The notes below the pieces were generated by a model. It had not been told where the DNA came from. It made no database searches and worked only from the letters and a program-made list of their open reading frames with translations. A stretch of 64,000 nucleotides of DNA from contig NZ_JAGTUT010000001.1 in the NCBI RefSeq assembly GCF_025685605.1, positions 124,001-188,000 on the forward strand. Reading direction: 5' to 3'. Made by a program: the position numbers and the translations under genes. Shown here in pieces: positions 9,047 to 15,972 of the stretch (position 1 is its first letter; the number at the start of each line of letters is the position of its first letter). This DNA is from Granulicella arctica. Its GTDB lineage: Bacteria > Acidobacteriota > Terriglobia > Terriglobales > Acidobacteriaceae.

Positions 9047-10304
9047 CCGATCGCATCCCCCATCCGAGTCGTCACGGCCTCACGCAAGTAAATCTGCTCC
9101 CGGCAAGAAGGGACCAGTGACTGTACTTGTTATCGGGCAGATACCTCCGCCGGTCAACGGACAATCGCTGATGATTAAAGCTTTTCTGGATGGACACTAT
9201 GATTCTCTAAAGCTCGTGCACGTTCCCATGCGTTTTTCGCGCTCTACCTCGGAGATCGGCTCATTTAGTCTTAGGAAGCTCCTGGTATTAATGGCGATTC
9301 TGTTGGAGATCATAGCTAAGCGTTTTTCCTCGGGAGCGACGATCTTGTACTACCCGCCGGCAGGAGCAAACCTGACTCCCGTGCTGCGCGATCTTTTCCT
9401 CTTGATTCCTACGCGATTTCTCTTTGGCTATACGGTCTTCCATTTCCACGCTGCTGGACTCTCCGGAATCTACTCGCGCCTACCAAGGGTTCTTCGCCCG
9501 TTGTATCGGCTCGCCTATAACGATCCCGACCTTGCGATCTTCACGACTGCAGCGACATCGGCAGAGTCACAGAGCCTCCGAGCGAAGAGGTCGGCCATCA
9601 TTCCCTGTGGCATACCCGACAATGCTCTGGAGACTACAGTCCGATCCGATCCCGCGACGAAGGTGCCGTCTATTCTCTTCGCTGGCATTCTGTGCGAAGA
9701 GAAGGGTGTCCTGGTTCTTCTCGAAGCATGTCGCCAGCTTACGTCAGACGGACTGCGCTTCCACCTCACCTGCATAGGCGCCTTCCAATCCGCTGACTTT
9801 AAAATAAAAGTTGAAGCCCTGTTAAAGCAGGAAGGTCTGGAGGAATTTGTGCATTTCCCTGGTGTAATTACAGGAAAGCCAAAAGATGAACTCTTCAGCC
9901 GGTCCGACATCTTCTGCTTCCCGAGCCACTACCCAGCCGAGAGCTTTGGTGTTGTCTTGATTGAAGCGATGAGTTTCTCCCTTCCTATCGTCGCGACCGA
10001 TTGGCAGGGCATTCCAGAGGTAGTTGGTCAGTCCTCGGACAAAGCCAACCCCCCAGGAGCACTCCTCGTGCCACCTCGAGACGCACCTGCGGTGGCAGCA
10101 GCCCTAGGACAGCTTATCCGGTCACCACAGCTACGATCCTCGATGGGCAAGCACAATCGAGCACGCTACCTGGAGCACTTCACGCTGGCGAAATATCGAA
10201 GCAACCTAGAAACCGCTCTCACCGATATCAGCGCAGACACCTGTCAGACTGCATCCCGCACAAGCTCCACCTATGCACAAGAACCTATGAAGAAGATGAG
10301 TTAG
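9039..10304 (+). CDS. family 4 glycosyltransferase
   Basis: A GT-B fold retaining transferase of 421 residues. The N-terminal half has a GQIPPPVNGQS glycine-rich loop typical of GT4 enzymes. The C-terminal half has the donor-binding region: LFAGILCEEKGVLVLLEA, the FCFPSHYPAESFGVVLIEAMS E-x7-E motif, and P-I-V-A-T-D. The start overlaps the preceding gene by 8 bases and has no good ribosome site of its own, so translation is probably coupled. It is part of repeat-unit assembly; the sugar is not determinable here. Confidence 0.87.
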   Translation: MTDRSHPPSESSRPHASKSAPGKKGPVTVLVIGQIPPPVNGQSLMIKAFLDGHYDSLKLVHVPMRFSRSTSEIGSFSLRKLLVLMAILLEIIAKRFSSGATILYYPPAGANLTPVLRDLFLLIPTRFLFGYTVFHFHAAGLSGIYSRLPRVLRPLYRLAYNDPDLAIFTTAATSAESQSLRAKRSAIIPCGIPDNALETTVRSDPATKVPSILFAGILCEEKGVLVLLEACRQLTSDGLRFHLTCIGAFQSADFKIKVEALLKQEGLEEFVHFPGVITGKPKDELFSRSDIFCFPSHYPAESFGVVLIEAMSFSLPIVATDWQGIPEVVGQSSDKANPPGALLVPPRDAPAVAAALGQLIRSPQLRSSMGKHNRARYLEHFTLAKYRSNLETALTDISADTCQTASRTSSTYAQEPMKKMS

Positions 10305-10381
10305 AACAATCATCCCTTTGCAACTTTGAACTGCACTCTATCTCTATCAAGCACTTATTCATCTATCTGAAACCAGATCGC

Positions 10382-11392
10382 ATGCAAAGTAGAACTCACA
10401 TCATCGTACCCCGGTGTCTCCGCCACAAGCATAAGCTTGCTGCTATCTCCTTTCTAGTAGTCACGGTCATCCTATTTGGTGCTCTCTCGAGTTCGCAGAC
10501 ATTCTTCGCTGCGTATAGTCGAAAAATCTACGAAAAACAAGCGGAGCTCGGCAAAGGCGAGCTAGCCAGTGCACCTAACCACACTGACGTAGAGCCTTCT
10601 AGCAGAGCCGTTCCCGAGCGCCAAAATCCTTCAAGGGAGGAACTGGAGCTCAGAAAATTGCTGCTTCAAAGAATTCACGATATCGGGAGACAAAGGGATA
10701 GGTTTGAAGAGAGCCGGCAACACCTCTTACACTTGGCTGGACCCGTTGCGACACGTCCGGCCGGGTCGCGGTCTGCCCCTTCGCCATCCGATGTGCGGGG
10801 GCAACTTCGTGAAGCCCTCATACGCCTGCTGCTTCTCGAAAAGGATCACACTGACAGCGCTCCGGAAATTATCGAGATCCGTAAACGTATCACCTCACTT
10901 CAGGCGCAGCTAGCCCGCAACCCGCAGACGTCGCGCATACCCCTTCCAGTTGCTTCATCTGGTCCGACCTCCAACTCGAGGGCACAACTTGAGCTGCTCA
11001 ACAGTCAGATCTTTCATTGCGATGAAGAGGTCGAGGGGTACCTACAGCAATTGTCTCAGGTGCTCAATCCTGATTCGACGAGCTTGCGGCCGCAGGCTAG
11101 TCAAAACCGCGTAGGTGACACTTCTGAACCAGAGCTCCAGCCAAGGGTCACTTCAACCGGAGCGTTAGCCAGATTTAAATCAGCTGGTGCGAGCACTTTG
11201 CTGAAAGCGTCAAACTTGTCCCTATTTCAAAGAGCAGCGATGAGCATCGTTCTTGGCCTGCTTTCCACTTGCGTCATCGTCATGATTGCTGTAGCTCGCG
11301 ACACGACGATCCATGACGCCGAATCACTTGTGAGCCATCTGAATGGAACAGCAGAATATATCGGCAGTATTCCAAGGATGAAGCTGTCATGA
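10382..11392 (+). CDS. Wzz-like chain-length regulator without kinase domain
   Basis: 336 residues with one transmembrane helix near 20-40 and a second near 285-305, flanking a charged, largely helical periplasmic region with heptad-like Leu/Glu/Arg stretches. After TM2 the tail TTIHDAESLVSHLNGTAEYI matches the D-x-T-I-x-x-x-E-x-L segment that joins co-polymerases to their BY-kinase. The kinase follows as a separate overlapping gene (ATGA at 11389). The frame is open far upstream into the GT4 gene, but ATG 10382 is the first sensible start. This is a second, divided version of the large fusion at 2143-5388. Confidence 0.68.
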   Translation: MQSRTHIIVPRCLRHKHKLAAISFLVVTVILFGALSSSQTFFAAYSRKIYEKQAELGKGELASAPNHTDVEPSSRAVPERQNPSREELELRKLLLQRIHDIGRQRDRFEESRQHLLHLAGPVATRPAGSRSAPSPSDVRGQLREALIRLLLLEKDHTDSAPEIIEIRKRITSLQAQLARNPQTSRIPLPVASSGPTSNSRAQLELLNSQIFHCDEEVEGYLQQLSQVLNPDSTSLRPQASQNRVGDTSEPELQPRVTSTGALARFKSAGASTLLKASNLSLFQRAAMSIVLGLLSTCVIVMIAVARDTTIHDAESLVSHLNGTAEYIGSIPRMKLS

Positions 11393-12018
11393 ACGTCCTA
11401 TCGGCTCCGAAATTAGGTATACCCATTGAAGGAGATCTAACCCATTCGAGTGCAGGAGAACGTTACGCTCAGGTCGTTGACCGCCTGCTACAGCGAGAGC
11501 CTTCCTCTCACCAGATCTTAGTCACGAGTCCCAACGCTGGTGATGGGAAAACTGTGACAGCAGTCAATCTCGCATTCGCCTTTCATGCGCGCCGAATTTC
11601 CGTGTTGCTGGCCGAATTATCCTTCAAGCGCCCGTCATTTTCCGGGATCTTCACAAGATCGCCTCTGTCGAAAGGGATTGAATCTGTCCTCACGGAAGGC
11701 ATTCCGCTTGAGAGCACGGTATGTGTTCGCAATGACAACAATCTCCGGATGGCAATGGTGAACAACTGCCAGCCGAACGATGATCTTTTAGCTCCGAATG
11801 AACGATTGGGAAAACTTCTCGAAGATGCACGTACAAGTAACGATTGGACGATCTTTGATGGGCCATCTACTGACGCGATCCACATAAGAACCTTAGCCTC
11901 AAGCGTCGGACTGGTACTTCTAGTAGTACGGGCAGGACGCACTCGAACAGACGACTTGCACCGCGCGCTGGATCGGATCGCATCACGAAATACCTTAGTG
12001 CTGTTTAATGATGACTAA
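11389..12018 (+). CDS. BY-kinase-like ATPase (CpsD/CapB type), probably degenerate
   Basis: 209 residues of the MinD/ParA-like bacterial tyrosine-kinase fold. Walker A is intact (SPNAGDGKTVTA, about residues 46-57). The Walker A' strand, normally VDxDxRxP, reads LLAELSFKRP, so an essential Asp is Glu and the second acid is Ser. Walker B is IFDGPS. The C-terminus ends FNDD with no tyrosine cluster. It may bind ATP, but phosphotransfer and autophosphorylation look impaired; a structural or regulatory partner for the preceding gene is likely. Translationally coupled (4-base overlap). Confidence 0.72.
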   Translation: MNVLSAPKLGIPIEGDLTHSSAGERYAQVVDRLLQREPSSHQILVTSPNAGDGKTVTAVNLAFAFHARRISVLLAELSFKRPSFSGIFTRSPLSKGIESVLTEGIPLESTVCVRNDNNLRMAMVNNCQPNDDLLAPNERLGKLLEDARTSNDWTIFDGPSTDAIHIRTLASSVGLVLLVVRAGRTRTDDLHRALDRIASRNTLVLFNDD

Positions 12019-12165
12019 TGACCCATGCAGTTTAGTCGAATCATAGCTATCTTTACAGTACACTTGGGCATCAACTAAGAAGAAACCCAAGAAGAGAACG
12101 AAAACATGTATGTATTTCGCTACGCTGATCGAGGAGATCCGCGTTTCCTGAGCACCTTCGCATGC

Positions 12166-12360
12166 TCAACCTTTTCTCTTAGGCTGAACAGGCAATTTTG
12201 CCATAGTACACAAGGAGGGATCATGGCTAATAAAGGTTTGAACTGCAAGTTCCTCCTTGCGGTCAAACAACATCCCTGCTTCGTAATAGCAGATGGACCT
12301 GTCGTCGAACACCACGACAATGCCATCACTTGCAATGCTCACATCTCTTATCGTTCTCAT
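12166..12360 (-). CDS. small hypothetical protein (64 aa), candidate
   Basis: The - strand ORF starting at ATG 12360 has an AAGGA box about 10 bases upstream. The peptide alternates hydrophobic and charged residues in a beta-strand-like way (DGIVVVFDDRSICYYEAGML), more like a real folded protein than the competing + strand ORF. The frame can be extended upstream to ATG 12405 or TTG 12420. No family is recognised. It opposes the direction of the surrounding operon. Confidence 0.35.
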   Translation of the reverse strand: MRTIRDVSIASDGIVVVFDDRSICYYEAGMLFDRKEELAVQTFISHDPSLCTMAKLPVQPKRKG

Positions 12361-12384
12361 GTCTTTTATATCCTTAGTAATTAG
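12223..12384 (+). CDS. small hypothetical protein (53 aa), alternative candidate
   Basis: This ORF has an unusually strong Shine-Dalgarno (AAGGAGGG, 4 bases before ATG 12223), better than most genes in the locus. It encodes 53 residues with three cysteines and six histidines and no recognisable domain. It overlaps the - strand candidate almost entirely, so at most one is likely to be real. The ribosome site is the only evidence for it. Confidence 0.28.
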   Translation: MANKGLNCKFLLAVKQHPCFVIADGPVVEHHDNAITCNAHISYRSHVFYILSN

Positions 12385-12746
12385 AAAAGTAACTACCCGT
12401 AACATACGCGAATTAATCAATAGATTGGCTCATTGTCGTCTACAGACAACATAAATAGTAGGGTCGATTCGGGTATTCACGTCTATGTTGTAGAGAGGGG
12501 AGGCCAATGTCACCCATCAGCCAATCCGGTTCTCACTCTCCTACGTAGTCTATAAACGATACTTCTGCACGATGAGGTACGTAGCCGGAATGCTCTTCGC
12601 TCGCAAGGTGTATGCGGGGAGAGAGATGACAAACTCCGGTTTACCTTGAAAGTAAGCCTGGGCCATTTCGAGAGATAGAACCTGCGGAGTTGTGAGCAGG
12701 CAAGCTCGAAAGGTTAGAAGACTTCACATCGGGAGAACACATCGTC

Positions 12747-13028
12747 TTGAACACTCATCAGATTACACCCAGTTCGCCTCCGCCAAACCCTCATCAACTA
12801 CCTGACTATTTTCTACCTCGCGATGTAAGTAGCAGATTCGGTCGGCGGCTTCGACAACTCCGTCGGGAGCGGAATTTGACACAGCTTCGCATGGCAGTCG
12901 ACTTTGGCATAGATCGTAGTTTCATCAGCGACGTGGAGCGAGGTCGCAAGTCTATTTCCCTGCCCTTGCTCGAAGTAATAGCTTTGGGAATGAAGGTATC
13001 TCTTTCAGATTTGCTGAGGGACCTTTAG
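12747..13028 (+). CDS. XRE-family helix-turn-helix regulator (right copy)
   Basis: 93 residues; residues 30-93 are the HTH domain and match the left copy (271-558) at 51 of 64 positions, with mostly conservative changes. The two N-terminal arms differ completely. It starts with TTG at 12747 (GGGAGAA box about 10 bases upstream); no in-frame ATG is available before the HTH. It marks the right end of the exopolysaccharide locus. The conserved recognition helix (DRSFISDVERGRK) suggests both copies read the same or a very similar operator. Confidence 0.84.
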   Translation: MNTHQITPSSPPPNPHQLPDYFLPRDVSSRFGRRLRQLRRERNLTQLRMAVDFGIDRSFISDVERGRKSISLPLLEVIALGMKVSLSDLLRDL

Positions 13029-13293
13029 CCGATATCACACCAATTCTGCAGCGATATCAACTATAGGCACGTTGGCTGTGGCCGACAGCGTGGATTTACT
13101 GCTTGATTTTATTACTAAGGTTTATTACCTTAAAGTTGTTAGATAGCACTGGCAAGTCTCAAGCAGTGTTGTTGCCACTTGTCCCAGTCACATCCATTTG
13201 CCAATTGAGCTTTCATCGCTCCTCAGGAAGGTTTCGTTCCTGTAGGGGGAAGACGCTCCTCATTACCACTGCAAGTTTTGGAGAGGTCCGTCA

Positions 13294-14607
13294 ATGAAAC
13301 GCCAACTCTTTCTCTTGTTGCTGACCTGTGCTTCATCGCATGCACAGGTAACGAATGTGAGCTCTACGTCACAGACGGGTGTGGATGTCACCCATTATGC
13401 AGCAGCTTCTAACTACACGCTTTACTCAGGCAACCCGTCAGAATGGGGAAACCTTGGGCAAGGCGGTTACGTCGACTTTCCGATCTCCAGCGCAGGTGGA
13501 AGCTACGCGCTTCAGTTGTACTATTCAAACGGCGGTAGCAGTGGTGCGGCGAATGTCTACGTCAACGGCGTTCAGCAACCAGCAGCGCTTACATCCGGAA
13601 CTGGTGGATGGGGCACGTTTAGCCTGAGTGCTGCCACGTCCGTAACTCTGCCAGTCGGCACATCGACCCTGCGGCTTGCCGCCACAAATCCGGTGCAAGC
13701 CTTCAATCTTGCGGGGGTTCTTTTCGGTCCATCGAACCCCCTGAGTAAGACCTCCTTCTATGTCAGTCCGTCAAGCCAGGCGGCAGAAAACATAAGCCAG
13801 TCATGCTCAAACGGCGCTTCCCTTAGCACGATCGCATCTCAGCCGCAGGGTGTGTGGTTCGGCGACTGGAACAGCAATCCCCAGGCCGACGCCGCCTATG
13901 TGGTCAAGCTGGCTCAGAATCAGGGCACGGTCCCGATCGTCGTTGCCTACGACATCGTCAACCGGGATTGTGGTGGAGGGTCAAGTGGCGGCGCGGCGAA
14001 TGCAGCGGCGTATCAAGCCTGGATACAGGGGCTTGCTCTTGGCCTCGGGAACTCTAAGGCCGTCGTTATTCTGGAGCCCGACGCACTCTCTCAGTTGAAC
14101 GTCCAGGGATGTCTTAGCTCGGCTCAACAGAATGAGAGATTGTCTCTTTTCCAGTACGCCATCTCCATGTTCACGCAGCACGCTCCTAACGCTCTCGTCT
14201 ATCTGGACGCCGGGCACTCTGGAGCGATCGATGTGAACACGATGGCTGCAAACCTTCAATATGCGGGCATCTCCAACGCGACCGGCTTTGCCCTCAATGT
14301 CAGCAACTATGAAACGACCGGCGACAACACGACCTATGGCCAGCAGATCTCGTCGTTGGTGAACAATAAACACTTCATCATCGATACCAGCCGAAATGGC
14401 CAGGGTCCTACGGCGGACCACCAGTTCTGCAATCCTCCGAATCGGGGTCTGGGCTCTGTCTCTACCGGCTTCGCCAGCGGGGTCGTGGACGCCGACCTCT
14501 GGGTTCAGAATCCGGGAACGTCCGATGGAACCTGTAACGGCGGGCCTCCAGCTGGTACGTTCTCGTTGCCGATCGCCTGTACGCTCATCCAGAATGCAAA
14601 ATTCTGA
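13294..14607 (+). CDS. secreted GH6 cellulase with N-terminal carbohydrate-binding domain
   Basis: 437 residues: signal peptide (1-18, MKRQLFLLLLTCASSHAQ), a beta-rich CBM6/35-like domain (about 20-150), then a GH6 catalytic domain. Both GH6 active-site aspartates are present: Asp225 in NRDCGGG and Asp263 in VVILEPDAL. Downstream DAGHSG, IDTSRNGQGP, CNPPNRGLG and DGTCNGGPPAG are family hallmarks. The first signature has Val where Pro is usual (YDIVNRDC). It hydrolyses beta-1,4-glucan outside the cytoplasm; endo- or exo-mode is not clear. GGAGAGG precedes the ATG, and a small hairpin with CAGGAA/TTCCTG arms (13224-13242) sits in the leader. Next to the polymer locus it may also trim the cell's own glucan. 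Confidence 0.9.
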   Translation: MKRQLFLLLLTCASSHAQVTNVSSTSQTGVDVTHYAAASNYTLYSGNPSEWGNLGQGGYVDFPISSAGGSYALQLYYSNGGSSGAANVYVNGVQQPAALTSGTGGWGTFSLSAATSVTLPVGTSTLRLAATNPVQAFNLAGVLFGPSNPLSKTSFYVSPSSQAAENISQSCSNGASLSTIASQPQGVWFGDWNSNPQADAAYVVKLAQNQGTVPIVVAYDIVNRDCGGGSSGGAANAAAYQAWIQGLALGLGNSKAVVILEPDALSQLNVQGCLSSAQQNERLSLFQYAISMFTQHAPNALVYLDAGHSGAIDVNTMAANLQYAGISNATGFALNVSNYETTGDNTTYGQQISSLVNNKHFIIDTSRNGQGPTADHQFCNPPNRGLGSVSTGFASGVVDADLWVQNPGTSDGTCNGGPPAGTFSLPIACTLIQNAKF

Positions 14608-14680
14608 GACTTCGGTGTTTGGGGCGAAGAATAAATTGTTGATTATCCGGTGAAAATGCGGTGGAGATGCTAGCCATAAC

Positions 14681-14741
14681 CCCATTTAGATTGATAGAGT
14701 TACGCAAAACATGTGCCGCTAAGTATAGCAATCTAAATGGG
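14681..14741. repeat. 13-bp perfect inverted repeat between convergent genes
   Basis: CCCATTTAGATTG (14681-14693) is followed after 35 bases by its exact reverse complement (14729-14741). Allowing one bulged C, pairing extends several bases outwards (TAACC / GGTTA). It lies between the 3' ends of the GH6 gene and the MetE-like gene. AT-rich arms and a long loop are unlike a normal terminator; a bidirectional terminator, a REP-like unit or a short MITE relic are possible. Confidence 0.6.
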
Positions 14742-14781
14742 TTAGGGAAAAATATAAGATAACAGACAACTGACATCCGTT

Positions 14782-15846
14782 TTAGATGCCTAACTGTCGC
14801 GCAGCCATCTCCGTACCGTCTACTCGCGCTCGAATCTTCGAGAACGCAATCTCGCGGGCGGTTGAAATATCGTCACCAAACGGTGAGAAGCCGCAGTCAT
14901 CGGTCGTGCCGATCTGGTCGTGCGGCAGGTATTCGGCGACTTCCATCACCCGCTCACACACCTCCGCTGGAGTTTCAACGGTCGGGTTAATCGGATCAAT
15001 GACTCCGATGAAGACCTTGTGCTGAGGCTGTAGTATCGTTGCGATCAAGTCCAATACGAGTTTGCGGTCCGGCTCACTGGCCATCTGTAGATAGAACCTC
15101 CCGGCGTTCATCTGGAACAGGTCGGGGAGCAATCCTGCATAGTCGATGTCGGCGCTGTGGGTAGAATCGCGATCTCCGCCGGGACACACGTGGACGCCGA
15201 TCCGGCTGCGATCTGCCGCCGTGAACCGCGCCAGCACTTCGTTGTTGATTGCAATGAAGTTTCTCAGCAGGTTTCCGGATGGATCGAGTTTGAGCGAGAG
15301 CCGTGCCTCGGTAAAGTCGATCTGCACCGTTGCCGCCCCTGCTTCAAGAGCTCCCCGGATATCGGACTCAGCTTCATCGATCAGATCTGCAAGGAATTCC
15401 TCTCGCGAGTAGCTGGCGATTCCGGTTGCCGGATAAAGGAGACTGAGCGCGGATGCAGAGATGACGGCCTGTTTGATCGGCAGGCTCGTGTACTCCTGCG
15501 CCGCCTTTACATAGCTGGCAGCGTGGAGACCATATCGGAACGGGCCGGAGGTCAATCGAGGAAGCTGGCGCTGGTGACCGTCCGCAAAGGGAATCGCTAC
15601 GCCATCGGGAGCGAGATTTGTGGCGCCGGCAAGTGGATAGCCGACAAAGCTTGGCTTCGTCTGCTCCCCGTCACTGAGAATGGGCGATCCCGTGGCCTCG
15701 AGCCGAGAGATCGTGTCCCGAAGAGCGTTCTGCTGCTCCGCCTGCACGTGCTCAATCGTAGTGTCGTTTGCCTGAAAGGACGCTACCGCTGCAATGAGGG
15801 AATGAGGTCGCGGAATGCTGCCAATCAATTCTGTAGGAATCGCCAT
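14782..15846 (-). CDS. MetE C-terminal-domain-like (cobalamin-independent methionine synthase family) protein
   Basis: 354 residues forming a single MetE-type TIM barrel, about half the size of full MetE. The zinc-site residues are visible: His and Cys in GVHVCPGGD and the late Cys in TTDDCGFSPFGDD. The N-terminus (LIGSIPRP) is also typical of the short MetE-like group. It probably transfers a methyl group to a thiol such as homocysteine, but with a donor other than the polyglutamated folate of full MetE; the true substrate is unknown. It is divergent from the GH89 gene (126 bases between starts). Confidence 0.82.
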   Translation of the reverse strand: MAIPTELIGSIPRPHSLIAAVASFQANDTTIEHVQAEQQNALRDTISRLEATGSPILSDGEQTKPSFVGYPLAGATNLAPDGVAIPFADGHQRQLPRLTSGPFRYGLHAASYVKAAQEYTSLPIKQAVISASALSLLYPATGIASYSREEFLADLIDEAESDIRGALEAGAATVQIDFTEARLSLKLDPSGNLLRNFIAINNEVLARFTAADRSRIGVHVCPGGDRDSTHSADIDYAGLLPDLFQMNAGRFYLQMASEPDRKLVLDLIATILQPQHKVFIGVIDPINPTVETPAEVCERVMEVAEYLPHDQIGTTDDCGFSPFGDDISTAREIAFSKIRARVDGTEMAARQLGI

Positions 15847-15972
15847 CCCACGACCCTACCAATACCCTTCTAGAGACACATCCATCGAAGGGATGAACTC
15901 CTTGTGTCCATCCGCGCTTCATGAACCTGCTTAGCGCTTCCGCATCGAGACACACTTGACTACAGTAAGAAG

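Larger units (their letters stand above)
12019..12746. other. 728-base interval between kinase-like gene and second XRE gene
   Basis: No conserved gene is evident here. Two mutually exclusive small ORFs overlap at 12166-12384, one on each strand, and are listed separately. The stretch 12421-12746 is AT-richer and holds only short ORFs such as a 25-codon one near 12571. It probably carries the promoter region of the second XRE gene, but no hexamer pair stands out. Confidence 0.4.

Noticed and set aside
10001..10381. Upstream part of the long frame that contains the Wzz-like gene
   Set aside because: It overlaps the GT4 gene, reads as Arg/Ser/Pro-rich shadow sequence, and the membrane protein proper starts at ATG 10382.
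13029..13293. Possible c-di-GMP riboswitch in the leader of the GH6 gene
   Set aside because: Only a 6-bp hairpin (13224-13242) was found; the conserved GEMM bases could not be matched.
13981..14685. Long open frame on the - strand opposite the GH6 gene
   Set aside because: The GH6 frame carries all family motifs; the opposite frame has no domain and is a codon-bias shadow.
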